This document shows positions 42,464-50,872 of a stretch of 64,000 nucleotides of DNA, in pieces. A model generated the notes under the pieces. It did no database searches. It was not told where the DNA came from and was given only the letters and a program-made list of their open reading frames with translations. Position numbers and translations under genes: made by a program. The stretch's first letter is position 1. Every line of letters begins with the position of its first letter. Source of the stretch: JAIBJN01 sp963775505 (GTDB lineage: Bacteria; Actinomycetota; Thermoleophilia; Gaiellales; Gaiellaceae); contig CAVZIL010000008.1 of assembly GCA_963775505.1 (NCBI GenBank), forward strand, positions 434,001 to 498,000. Reading direction: 5' to 3'.

Positions 42464-42632
42464 GCCCCGTCGCTGCGTCACGCCGGGCCCGCCGGCCGGT
42501 GTGGCGGCCGAGGCGGCCGAGGCCGAGGCGCTGGGGGTTCGACCGCATCGTCGGCCTCGGAGTCACCCCGGAGGTGGTCGCCGGCTCCGGCCCTGCGGCT
42601 CGCCCTCGCAGACTCGTCCTAAGCTACGGACG

Positions 42633-43205
42633 ATGGATCGCTGCAGCTGGGTGCCGGAGGGGGACGAACTCTACGTCGCCTACCACGACGAGGAGTGGGG
42701 CGTCCCCGAGCGTAACGATCTCGCTCTGTACGAGCTCCTCACGCTCGAGGGCGCGCAGGCCGGCCTGTCCTGGTCGACCATTCTGCGCAAGCGCGAGGGG
42801 TATCGGCGCGCGTTCGCCGGGTTCGACCCCGAGGCCGTCGCCCGCTTCGACGGGGATCGGATCGAGGAGCTCCTCCAGGACGCCGGCATCGTCCGCAACC
42901 GCCTCAAGGTCGAGTCGGCGGTCGAGAACGCCGGGCGCGTGCTGGAGGTCCAGGAGGAGCTCGGCAGCTTCTCTGTCCTCCTCTGGGGCTTCGTCGACGG
43001 AGAGCCGCTCGTCGGCGACTGGAAGACGCTCGCCGACGTGCCGGCGGAGACACCCGCCTCGAAGGCGATGAGCAAGGAGCTCAAGCGCCGCGGCTTCCGC
43101 TTCGTGGGCCCGACCGTCTGCTACGCCTTCATGCAGGCCGCGGGGCTCGTCAACGACCACGTGGTCTCGTGCTTCCGCTATCGGGAGCTCACGGCCGCCG
43201 ACTGA
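42633..43205 (+). CDS. tag: DNA-3-methyladenine glycosylase I
   Basis: This 190-aa base-excision repair glycosylase removes 3-methyladenine. The N-terminus RCSWVPEGDELYVAYHDEEWG and the zinc ligands fit TAG: Cys4 and His18, plus His and Cys in NDHVVSCFRYREL at the C-terminus. The central FAGFDPEAVARFDGDRIEELLQDAGIVRNRLK is characteristic. ATG 42633 is clear; upstream 42464-42632 has no recognisable gene. It overlaps the convergent adenylate cyclase gene by 28 bases. Confidence 0.95.
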   Translation: MDRCSWVPEGDELYVAYHDEEWGVPERNDLALYELLTLEGAQAGLSWSTILRKREGYRRAFAGFDPEAVARFDGDRIEELLQDAGIVRNRLKVESAVENAGRVLEVQEELGSFSVLLWGFVDGEPLVGDWKTLADVPAETPASKAMSKELKRRGFRFVGPTVCYAFMQAAGLVNDHVVSCFRYRELTAAD

Positions 43206-44455
43206 TCCGTCCGCTCGGCCAGGAGCAGGTACGTCGTCATCTCGCCCTTGCCCTTCACGGTGACGCCCGGGCGCCGCTCGAAGGTGAAGCCCTCGGCGAG
43301 CCGGGCGTAGGTCCGCTCGGTAACCTGGATCGCCCCGGCCGGAGCGTGTGACTGCATCCGGCTTGCGGTGTTGACCGTGTCACCCCAGAGGTCGTACCCG
43401 AACTTGCTCCGGCCGATCACGCCGGCGACCACCGGGCCCGAGTCGATGCCGACCCGGAGGCTGAGGCCCGCGGCGGCGGGCAGCTCGGCAAGGGTCTCCC
43501 GCATGGCGAGCGCCAGGCGGGCGGTCGCCTCCGCGTGGTCGGCGCTAGGCGTCGGGATCCCGGCCGCGACGAGGTAGCCGTCGCCGATCGTCTTGATCTT
43601 CTCCAGCCCGTGAGCCGCGACGAGCTCGTCGAACGCCGAGAAGATCTCGTTCAGGAGCACGACGACCTCCTCCGCGGGCAGCCGCTCCGCCGCCGGGGTG
43701 AAGCCCGTGATGTCGGCGAAGAGGACGGAGACTTCGTCGCTACGCTCCGCGATCACGCCTCGGGAGACCTTGAGCCGTTCCGCGATCGGGCGCGGGAAGA
43801 TGCTGAGAAGAAGCCGCTCGGACCGCTCCTGCTCCTCGGCGAGGAGCCGGTACGCACGGTCGCGGGAACGTACGAAGTACTGGAGGAGAGCGAACGTCGT
43901 CACCGCGGGCCCGAGGATGTCCAGGGCGAAGAACGTGATCACGAGCCACGTCGGGATGGGCGGGTCCGGCTCGGGAAGCAGGCCGTCGATCAGCGCCGAG
44001 ACGCCGACGAGGACGGCGAAGGCCGCGAACCAGCCGACGGCCTGGCGGGAGCCGTAGAAGACGAGCGCGCCGAGCGGCGCGACGAAGGCCCAGAGCGCGA
44101 CGGCACCCGACTCGACGAAGCCGCCGAGGCTCCACTGGAGCAGGAACGGGAGCACGAGGATGAGCAGGACCTGGCTGGCGCGGTAGACGTCGTAGCGCTT
44201 CGTCCTGGCGAAGTACGCGAGCCCGACGAGGCTCGCAACCTGGTATGCGAGCGGGATCAACGCCGAGCGCCAGAGCCCGAGCGCCGCATACGTTCCGATC
44301 CAGACGAAGGAAAGGATCGTGATCAGGAGCGACGAGAGGACGAGCGCCGACTTCCGGAGCCGCTCCTCCGGCGGGTCCGTGGTCAGGGAGCCGACGGCGG
44401 CGGCCCGCCGGACGGCAGCGGTCGCCCATTCGTGACCTCTCACGACATGCATCAT
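43178..44455 (-). CDS. Membrane class III adenylate/guanylate cyclase
   Basis: This 425-aa protein has an N-terminal membrane domain with about six helices (about residues 35-195). A linker helix (RLLAEEQERSERLLLSIFPRPIAERLK) and a class III cyclase domain follow. The metal-binding aspartates are present in VLFADITGFT (about 245) and KTIGDGYLVAAG (about 288). The later segment GYDLWGDTVNTASRM carries the transition-state region. The substrate-specifying Lys (KTIGD) and Asp (DLWGD) favour ATP. ATG 44455 or 44452 can start it. It makes cAMP at the membrane in response to an unknown cue. Confidence 0.9.
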   Translation of the reverse strand: MMHVVRGHEWATAAVRRAAAVGSLTTDPPEERLRKSALVLSSLLITILSFVWIGTYAALGLWRSALIPLAYQVASLVGLAYFARTKRYDVYRASQVLLILVLPFLLQWSLGGFVESGAVALWAFVAPLGALVFYGSRQAVGWFAAFAVLVGVSALIDGLLPEPDPPIPTWLVITFFALDILGPAVTTFALLQYFVRSRDRAYRLLAEEQERSERLLLSIFPRPIAERLKVSRGVIAERSDEVSVLFADITGFTPAAERLPAEEVVVLLNEIFSAFDELVAAHGLEKIKTIGDGYLVAAGIPTPSADHAEATARLALAMRETLAELPAAAGLSLRVGIDSGPVVAGVIGRSKFGYDLWGDTVNTASRMQSHAPAGAIQVTERTYARLAEGFTFERRPGVTVKGKGEMTTYLLLAERTDQSAAVSSR

Positions 44456-44521
44456 CCCAGGGGAATACGGGTACGGAGAACGAAGTTCGAACTGAGGGCG
44501 AAGCGACGGAGGGAACGATTC

Positions 44522-45448
44522 ATGACGCTCGAAGGCATCCACCACGTCACGGCGATCACCGGCGACGCGCCGCGGAACGTGGACTTCTACACCCGCGTGC
44601 TCGGGCTGCGGCTCGTGAAGAAGACGGTCAACCAGGACGATCCGACCGTCTACCACCTTTTCTACGCGGACGAGAAGGGCAGCCCCGGCTCCGACATCAC
44701 GTTCTTCGAGTATCCGGGTCTTCCGCGCGGGCAGGCAGGTGCCGGAATGGTGCACACCGTCGCGTTCAGGGTCGGCTCCGAGGAGGCGCTCTCCTTCTGG
44801 GTCGACCGGCTCGGGGACGAGGGGATCGACTCCGAGCTCGACGGCCTTCGACTTCGCTTCGACGATCCCGAGGGCATGGGCCTGGAGCTCGCCGTGGTCG
44901 AGACGGCCGACGAGCCGCTCACCGCCCATCACCCGGACATTCCCGCGGAGCTCGCCCTGCGGGGCTTCGACGGCGTCCGCGCGTACGCGACCGAGCCCGA
45001 CGCCAGCCGCCTCTTCCTCGAGGAGGCGCTCGCCTTCGAGCCGGCCGGCGGGAGCGGGTGGGAGGTCCGCGGCGAGGAGCGCGGCTCCTTCTACGCCTAC
45101 GACGAGCCCCCGGCCGAGCGCGGCCGGTCCGGCGCGGGGACGGTGCACCATGTCGCCTGGTCGTCGCCGCTGGACGAGCACGAGGCCTGGCGCGAGCGCG
45201 TCGCCCAGGCGGGAGGACGCCCGACGCCGGTGATCGACCGCTTCTACTTCCGCTCCGTCTACTTCCGCGAGCCGAGCGGCGTCCTCTTCGAGATCGCCAC
45301 GCTCGGGCCGGGCTTCACGGCTGACGAGCCTCTCGAGTCCCTCGGCGAGTCGCTGTCGCTTCCGCCCGCCTACGAGCCTCTCCGTGAGCGGCTCGAGCAG
45401 GTCCTCACGCCGCTGCCCGACCCTCGCCCCGCGCGGACCGCCAAGTAA
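44522..45448 (+). CDS. Ring-cleaving dioxygenase, MhqO/PcpA-like VOC protein
   Basis: This 308-aa two-module VOC protein resembles MhqO/LinE-type hydroquinone dioxygenases. It begins GIHHVTAITGDAPRNVDFYTRVLGLRLVKKTVNQDDPTVYHLFYADE and later has GTVHHVAWSS and VYFREPSGVLFEIATLGPGF. Iron ligands His (GIHHVT), His (TVHHVA) and Glu (LFEIAT) are all visible. The ribosome-binding site aggg lies upstream of ATG 44522. It probably opens hydroquinone-type rings or detoxifies quinones. It is divergent from the adenylate cyclase. Confidence 0.9.
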   Translation: MTLEGIHHVTAITGDAPRNVDFYTRVLGLRLVKKTVNQDDPTVYHLFYADEKGSPGSDITFFEYPGLPRGQAGAGMVHTVAFRVGSEEALSFWVDRLGDEGIDSELDGLRLRFDDPEGMGLELAVVETADEPLTAHHPDIPAELALRGFDGVRAYATEPDASRLFLEEALAFEPAGGSGWEVRGEERGSFYAYDEPPAERGRSGAGTVHHVAWSSPLDEHEAWRERVAQAGGRPTPVIDRFYFRSVYFREPSGVLFEIATLGPGFTADEPLESLGESLSLPPAYEPLRERLEQVLTPLPDPRPARTAK

Positions 45449-45474
45449 TCTCACCCACCCGCTAAGGTCGCGCG

Positions 45475-46663
45475 GTGGCCTTGCTCGAGTCCGTTCGCGT
45501 GCGCGCCTACCGCTCGGCGCGAGACGTCGAGCTCCGGCTCGGCCCGGTGACCGCGCTCGTGGGCGAGGCCCGCTCGGGGAAGTCGAACCTCCTTCGCGCC
45601 GTGAGGGCGCTGCTCGATCCGGAGGCGCCGCCGTTCGGGCGGGAGGATCTGCCGGGGCGTGCGAGCACCGTCACCGTCGAGGCGAGGCTGGCCGGGGGCG
45701 AGCGGATCGACCTGACCGCGAGGCCGCCGAAGCCGGCCGGAGGCGCGCCGGCGGGGCGCGCCGCCTGCGCTCTTCCTTCCGGCGCTGCACCGGTCGGGCC
45801 CGCTGCTCGATCCCGACGGGCGCTCCCCAGCGGTGGACGAAGCGATCGAACGCTTCCGAGTGGCTCTCGGCGAGGCGTCCGCGGCCAGTTCGAGCTCGAC
45901 CGGCGCCTCCGCCCTCGTCGCGGGCGTCGAGGCCTGCCACGAAACCGGGGTCACCGGCGTCGTCCTCCTCATCGAGGAGCCCGAGCTCTTCCTCCGACCG
46001 CAGACGCAGCGGTACCTGTACCGGCGGCTGCGGGCGCTCGCCGCGGCGGGAAACCAGGTCCTCTACTCCACGCACGCACCCGCTTTCCTCAACGTCGCGC
46101 GGCTCGAGGAGCTCGTCCTCGTGCGCCACTCGGCCAGGCGCGGCACCCACGTCGTCCAGCCGCAGCCGCTCGACGCGGATGAGGCGTTCAGGATCGTCAG
46201 CGAGTTCGACGCCGAGCGCAGCGAGCTCTTCCTCGCGCGCTCGGTGATCCTCGTCGAGGGCCGGACGGAGAAGCTCGTCCTCCCCTCGATCTTCGCCGCG
46301 CTCGGCCACGACGCGGACCATGCCCAGGTCTCCGTCGTCGAGTGCGGCGGCAAGTCGAACATCCCCGTGTTCGCCCGCATCTGCAAGGCCTGCCGGATTC
46401 CGTTCGTGGTCGTCCACGACCGGGATGCGAGCCCGGGCGAGCAGCCGATTCCCGCCGAGATCGAGCTCAACCGCCTGATCGCCTCGATCGCGGGCCGGGC
46501 GCGCACGATCGTGCTCGAGCCGGACTTCGAGGGCCTCACCGGCCTCCGCGGGCACTCGAACAAGCCCGAGCGCGCCTGGGAGCACTTCACCTCGCCCGGC
46601 GTCGACGTTCCCGAGCCCCTCGCGCGCGCCGTTCGCCTCGCCCTCGCCGCTGCCTCTCGCTAG
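45475..46663 (+). pseudogene. OLD-family ATPase/TOPRIM nuclease, interrupted by a net +1 frameshift
   Basis: The first frame (from GTG 45475) gives the ATPase start with Walker A GEARSGKSNLLRA. The second gives APPALFLPALHRSGPLLD, Walker B VVLLIEEPELFLRP, the switch STHAPAFLNV, and a TOPRIM domain ARSVILVEGRTEKLVLPSI. The shift lies between about 45735 and 45800, where gcgcgccg is repeated within 20 bases, so slippage or duplication is plausible. The restored protein would have about 395 residues, in the range of short OLD proteins. OLD nucleases act in repair or phage defence; no partner such as GajB or a reverse transcriptase is adjacent. Confidence 0.78.
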
Positions 46664-46758
46664 ATATGCGCAGCTGCGGGCAGCCCGCAAAGCGGGTGCG
46701 ACGTTTCACGGATGCGCCGCGGCGGCATGGGAGAGAAGCTCCCGGAAAAGGAGAAGAG

Positions 46759-47196
46759 ATGAAGGTTCTCTTGGCGTACGACGGCTTTACCCACAGCGAC
46801 AACGCCCTCGCCACCGCGGCCGAGCTCGGGCGAGCCTCGGAGACCGTGATCACGATCCTGAGCGTAGTGCCGGCCGATGCGCGCGGCTCGAAGTCCGGCG
46901 GCCATGTCGGGCTGCGTCCGCACGCACACGAGGACGTCGCGCGGGCACACGCGTATCTCCGCGAGCGCGGCATCGAGTCGGTCATGCAGATGGAGAACGG
47001 GAACCCGGTCAGCGAGATCATCCGAGTCGCCGAGGAGGGCGGTTACGACCTCGTCGTCGCCGGCTCCCGCGGACGCAACCCGGTCGGTGAGCTGCTGCTC
47101 GGAAGCGTGTCGAAAGTACTCGTTCGGGAAGCGCCGTGCCCGGTGCTCGTCGTCGCCAAGGATGCGTCCTCCCGGTTCGAGCCGGCCAGCACCTAG
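46759..47196 (+). CDS. Universal stress protein (UspA family)
   Basis: This 145-aa single-domain Usp begins MKVLLAYDGFTHSDNALATAAELG. It carries the ATP-binding signature GSRGRNPVGELLLGSVSKVLV, so it is of the ATP-binding type. A clear ribosome-binding site (aaggag) precedes ATG 46759. It overlaps the convergent VOC gene by four bases. Usp proteins respond to starvation and stress; the partner is unknown. Confidence 0.92.
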   Translation: MKVLLAYDGFTHSDNALATAAELGRASETVITILSVVPADARGSKSGGHVGLRPHAHEDVARAHAYLRERGIESVMQMENGNPVSEIIRVAEEGGYDLVVAGSRGRNPVGELLLGSVSKVLVREAPCPVLVVAKDASSRFEPAST

Positions 47197-47612
47197 CGCC
47201 CGTCCAGATAGGGATCCCACCAGCCTGGCGCAGGCTCGATCTGCTCGACGATGTCGACCCACATGCCCGCGGGATCGGTCACCGCGAAGCGGCGCTGTCC
47301 CCACGGCTCGTCGGTGAGCGCCAGGTCGGGCTCGAGCCCTGCGCCAACCAGCCGGTCGTACTCGGCCCGCGCGTCTTCCACCTGGAGGGTCAGGAACATG
47401 CCGTCGCCCCGGTACGGGGCGGGGTTGGGCGGGGAGGACGGATGCTCGGCGTGCATGAACGCCAGCGAGAAGGCTGGCTCTCCGCTGCTTCCGAGCAGGA
47501 CGAACCAGTCGGCCTCGAAGGCGATCTCGAAGCCGAACCAACGGACGTAGAAGTCCCTGCAGTCGGCGACCCGCTCGGTCACCACCACCGGGTAGGAGTC
47601 CAAAAGCTGCAC
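47193..47612 (-). CDS. VOC family (glyoxalase-fold) protein
   Basis: This 139-aa single-module VOC protein has SYPVVVTERVADCRDFYVRWFGFEIAFEADWFVLL and ends VTDPAGMWVDIVEQIEPAPGWWDPYLDG. The metal positions are not canonical (no His in the first strand, Asp in place of Glu), like many antibiotic-binding or bleomycin-resistance-type relatives. Start is GTG 47612. It is followed upstream by the BNR-repeat gene in the same direction (6 bases apart). Confidence 0.8.
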   Translation of the reverse strand: MQLLDSYPVVVTERVADCRDFYVRWFGFEIAFEADWFVLLGSSGEPAFSLAFMHAEHPSSPPNPAPYRGDGMFLTLQVEDARAEYDRLVGAGLEPDLALTDEPWGQRRFAVTDPAGMWVDIVEQIEPAPGWWDPYLDGR

Positions 47613-47618
47613 GGGTCC

Positions 47619-48587
47619 TCAGGTGAACGCCAGGATCCGCGAGGGCGCGTCGCCCTCGATCCGTAACCGTGCCCAGGAATCGCCGGCGTCCCGGCTCGCG
47701 TAGATCGTGCCGTCGGCCAGGCCCGCTGTCAGCAGGCCGTCGGCGAACGCGAGCGCGTACGGCATCTCGTCGAGCGGCTGCGGCAACCCGCCCGTCAACG
47801 GCTCCCAGGGACCGGCTCCGCGCCAGCGGTAGACACGCGCCTCGGCCGACCCGCGTCCGTGCGCGGCGTACGGCCCGGTGCTTGCCGTAACGAACCAGAG
47901 GTCGGGGTCGTCCGGGGCGACGGCGACCGCCCACGTGTAATGGCGGTCTCGGCCGGCGTCGGCCGGCTCCCAGGTCGCCCCGCCGTCGGAGCTCCAGGCG
48001 GCTCCTCCTCCGCCGGCCTCGTACGCCCGGCCGGGCACGACGGGGTGCCAGGCGAGCGAGTGGCAGTCCGGTTGGGCCCCCGGGCGGTGGTCGCTCCAGG
48101 TCTTGCCGCCGTCCTCGCTGCGCATCACGCCGCCCAGCTCGATCCCGACGAGCAGCAGGTCGGCCTCGTGCGGGCTCGGCGCGATCCAGCGCACGTGCGA
48201 CGTCCACGGCCGGGGCGGGAAGCTCCACGTCGGCGCCGAGGGGATCTCCCGCAGGCTCGCGAGCTCCGTCCACCGCTCGCCGCGATCCCTGCTGACGAAG
48301 AGCATGCTCGGCTCGCAGCCGGCGTAGACCGCACCGTCGGCGGCGCTGACGGCCACGGAGAAGACGTCGGGCTGAGGGAAGTCGAGGCGCTCCCAGCTCT
48401 CGCCGGAGTCCCGGCTCCGCCAGACGCCGCTCCCCCGGCCGCCTCCGAGGAGGAAGGCGGCGTCGCGGGGATCCCGCGCCAGGCACGAGACCGCGCTGTC
48501 CCCGGCGCGCAGGCCGGCTTTCCACGTTCCGCCGTCGGGGTCGAGGAGCGCGACCCCCGCGCCGGTGGCGGCGGCGAGGAGCGTCAC
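47619..48587 (-). CDS. BNR/sialidase-like beta-propeller protein
   Basis: This 322-aa repeat protein has Asp-box/BNR elements such as SRDSGESWERL, SRDRGERWTEL, SEDGGKTWSDH, SSDGGATWEPA and SRDAGDSWARL. These mark a six-bladed propeller like the YCF48/sialidase-like exo-glycosidase family. No signal peptide is seen, so it is probably cytosolic. Catalytic sialidase residues are not evident. GTG 48587 overlaps the stop of the cupin gene by four bases, so it belongs to the LLM-cupin-propeller operon. Confidence 0.8.
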   Translation of the reverse strand: MTLLAAATGAGVALLDPDGGTWKAGLRAGDSAVSCLARDPRDAAFLLGGGRGSGVWRSRDSGESWERLDFPQPDVFSVAVSAADGAVYAGCEPSMLFVSRDRGERWTELASLREIPSAPTWSFPPRPWTSHVRWIAPSPHEADLLLVGIELGGVMRSEDGGKTWSDHRPGAQPDCHSLAWHPVVPGRAYEAGGGGAAWSSDGGATWEPADAGRDRHYTWAVAVAPDDPDLWFVTASTGPYAAHGRGSAEARVYRWRGAGPWEPLTGGLPQPLDEMPYALAFADGLLTAGLADGTIYASRDAGDSWARLRIEGDAPSRILAFT

Positions 48588-48910
48588 CGCGGGCGAGTGA
48601 AGATGACGAGCAGGCTCAGGCGCTCGTAGGCCGTGAAGCGGTGCTCGGCGTGCGCCGCGACGAACATCGCCTGCCCCTCGGCGAGGTCGATCTCCTCGTC
48701 CTCGACCTGGAGCGTGCCGGTGCCCTCGAGGACGATGTACACCTCGTCGTCCTCGTGGGGCTGCTGCCGGTCGGGCTCCGGCGCGACGAGCACGTAGACG
48801 CCGACCTCGAGCCCGGGCGAGGTGTGCACGATCTCGTAGCCCCCGTTGCCCTCCTCGAGGCGCCGCTTGGCGGCCTGGACGTCGAAGAGGTGCTCGTGGA
48901 TCGCCGCCAT
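48584..48910 (-). CDS. Cupin-domain protein
   Basis: This 108-aa small cupin has HEDDEVYIVLEGTGTLQVEDEEIDLAEGQAMFVAAHAEHRFTAYE, containing the His-x-Glu motif region and the later histidine of a metal-binding cupin. ATG 48910 overlaps the stop of the LLM oxidoreductase (ATGA-type). Small cupins can be isomerases, dioxygenases or sensors; nothing here decides among them. Its tight coupling to the LLM enzyme and to the propeller gene suggests one pathway. Confidence 0.85.
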   Translation of the reverse strand: MAAIHEHLFDVQAAKRRLEEGNGGYEIVHTSPGLEVGVYVLVAPEPDRQQPHEDDEVYIVLEGTGTLQVEDEEIDLAEGQAMFVAAHAEHRFTAYERLSLLVIFTRPR

Positions 48911-49923
48911 CAGACGGCGGCCTGCTTGAGCTCGGGGATGATCTTCTCGCCGTAGGCCTGCAGGATCTCCTCCTGGCCGTGGGTCATCAGATAGATGTTG
49001 AAGTGGTCGACGCCGATCGAGTCGAGCTCCCGCAGCTTCTCCTTGATCGCGTCGGCGCTGCCGATGACGCTGAAGCGGTCGGCGATCTCGTCCGTGACGA
49101 ACTCCCCGTGCGCGGCGCCCTCGCGGCTGTGGTCCTTGTAGTCGTAGAACTTGCGCGCCTTGACGTAGTCGGTCAGCTCGTGCGGGATCTCGGAGTGCTC
49201 GCCGTAGCGCTCGATCAGGTCCATGACGTGGTTCGAGACCATCGCCGGGAACCAGCGGACGGCGTCGCGCGCCTCCTGCACGTTGTCGGTGACGATGCTG
49301 GGCGCGCAGACGATGCACTCGAGCGCGTCGGGGTCGCGCCCGGCCTCGGCGGCCGCCGCGCGGGCCTGCTCCATGATCCACTGGATGATCACGGGGTCGG
49401 CGAGCTGGATGATCACCCCGTCGCCGACGCGGCCGGCGACGCCGAGCGCGCGCGGGCCGTAGGCGGCGATGTACATCGGGATCGGCTCCCGATCCTTGGC
49501 CCAGGTGAGCTCGAGCTCCTTCCCGTTCCACTCGACGGGCCGCCCGTTCATCAGCTCCTTCATCATCGCGCAGGCCGCCTCGAACTCGGCCATCTTCACG
49601 GGCTCCTGGCCGATCACCCGTCGCGCGGAGTCTCCGCGGCCGATGCCCAGGACCGCGCGCCCGCCGGACATGGCGTGCAGGGTCGCGTAGGCGCTCGCCG
49701 TGACGGTCGGCTCCCGCGTGCCCGGGTTCGTGACGCAGTGCCCGAACTTGAGCTTCTCGGTCTGCGTGGCGAGCAGCGTCAGGAGCGGATACCCGTCGTG
49801 CCAGAGGATGTGCGAGTCGTAGGTCCAGCCGTGGTCGAAGTCGTTGGCCTCGGCGAGCTGCATCAGCTCGAGGAACCGGGTGTAGGGCGGATCCGGGAGA
49901 ACGGTGACGCCGAAGGTGAGCAT
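48910..49923 (-). CDS. F420-dependent LLM-class oxidoreductase
   Basis: This 337-aa luciferase-like TIM barrel is of the F420-type. It has GVTVLPDPPYTRFLELMQLAEANDFDHGWTYDSH at the start, ATLHAMSGGRAVLGIGRGDSARR in the middle, and IPMYIAAYGPRALGVAGRVGDGVIIQ. The closest pattern is the TIGR03842-like subgroup associated with F420-producing actinobacteria. Cofactor choice (F420 versus FMN) is inferred. The gene leads an overlapping LLM-cupin-propeller operon with a VOC gene divergently placed. Confidence 0.87.
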   Translation of the reverse strand: MLTFGVTVLPDPPYTRFLELMQLAEANDFDHGWTYDSHILWHDGYPLLTLLATQTEKLKFGHCVTNPGTREPTVTASAYATLHAMSGGRAVLGIGRGDSARRVIGQEPVKMAEFEAACAMMKELMNGRPVEWNGKELELTWAKDREPIPMYIAAYGPRALGVAGRVGDGVIIQLADPVIIQWIMEQARAAAAEAGRDPDALECIVCAPSIVTDNVQEARDAVRWFPAMVSNHVMDLIERYGEHSEIPHELTDYVKARKFYDYKDHSREGAAHGEFVTDEIADRFSVIGSADAIKEKLRELDSIGVDHFNIYLMTHGQEEILQAYGEKIIPELKQAAV

Positions 49924-50043
49924 CTGCTGGACCTCCTCGGGGCTGGGGACGAAGCGATTCTACGTCGCCCGCCGCCGGCGGCCGGAATGCGTAAGAAAGA
50001 CCCCGCGTTTCGACACGAACAGGAGATGGGTACGCTCCGGCCG

Positions 50044-50724
50044 ATGCAGATCGAGACCCTCGACCACGTCGCCCTCTGGGTCGGAGACCGCGACGGGCTC
50101 GCGGGCTTCCTCACCTCGCACACGGGGATGCACGTGATCGACCGAACCGAGCGGTTCACGCTCGTCGGCTCCGACGCTCGGCGCGGGAAGCTGACCCTCT
50201 TCGCAGCAGAGGGGCCGCGCGATCCCGGCGTCCTCGCCCGGATCGGGCTCCGTGTCTTCGACCTGGACGAGGCGCTGGCGGCGCTCCCGCCCGATCTCTC
50301 GGTGGAGCGCCGCAACGGCTCCGTCGAGCTCGAGGCGGGAGAGGGGCTGCGCCTCTCGCTGGTCGAGGTGGACGAGGGCGTCGACTACGACCTCGACCAC
50401 GTCGTCTTCCGCGTGCCGGATGCGACGGCCACCTTCGCGCGGCTCGCCGAGCTCGGCTTCGAGGCCGAGGACGGCCGCCTGCGTGCCGGCGACGCGTCGA
50501 TCCTGCTCGAGCAGGGCGATCCGGGGGAGAGCGACCGGCCGCTGCTCAACCACCTGGGCCTGCGGGTCGAGTCGGCGGAGGACCACATCGAGGAAGCCGA
50601 GCGCCGCGGCCTCGAGATCGCGGACGTCGTCGACGCCCCGAACACGTACGCGGTGTTCGTCTGGGGCCCGGATCGCATCAAGCTCGAGTACGTCGAGCAC
50701 AAGCCGACGTTTTCCTTGACCTGA
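50044..50724 (+). CDS. VOC family protein, two-module
   Basis: This protein of about 226 aa begins MQIETLDHVALWVGDRDGLAGFLTSHTGMHV and has a second module starting LLNHLGLRVESAEDHIEEAERRGLEI. It ends VWGPDRIKLEYVEHKP, with Glu as a usual metal ligand. Between them is an internal half DYDLDHVVFRVPDATATFARL. ATG 50044 is chosen by similarity; ATG 50026 and 49987 are in frame upstream. It is divergent from the LLM operon and followed by a repeat element. Confidence 0.82.
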   Translation: MQIETLDHVALWVGDRDGLAGFLTSHTGMHVIDRTERFTLVGSDARRGKLTLFAAEGPRDPGVLARIGLRVFDLDEALAALPPDLSVERRNGSVELEAGEGLRLSLVEVDEGVDYDLDHVVFRVPDATATFARLAELGFEAEDGRLRAGDASILLEQGDPGESDRPLLNHLGLRVESAEDHIEEAERRGLEIADVVDAPNTYAVFVWGPDRIKLEYVEHKPTFSLT

Positions 50725-50765
50725 GCGCGGGGGCAAAGCGCAAGGCGAGGGGCGGTCGAGGCCGT

Positions 50766-50860
50766 GCTTGTGTTTCACGCGCACAAGGTCCGACCCGCCT
50801 TCGACCTGGCTTGTCCCGGCGAGAACGGCGATCCTTCCCTTGTGCCGGTGAAACACAAGC
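50766..50860. repeat. Nested inverted-repeat element (two facing hairpins)
   Basis: The left unit (50766-50788) reads gcttgtgtttcac-gc-gcacaagg and the right unit (50838-50860) is its reverse complement except for the central bases. The outer 13 bp and inner 8 bp match exactly. Each unit is itself a hairpin: cttgtg and cacaag enclose nine bases, and the two loops (tttcac, gtgaaa) are complementary to each other. The 49-bp centre has no gene. The layout resembles a REPIN or small MITE. The right unit ends 12 bases before the flavoprotein start, so it may also affect that gene's leader. Confidence 0.6.
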
Positions 50861-50872
50861 GCCGGGGCGCCC

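Noticed and set aside
42464..42632. Coding extension upstream of tag
   Set aside because: The frame is open but low complexity; TAG similarity and its zinc cysteine begin at ATG 42633.
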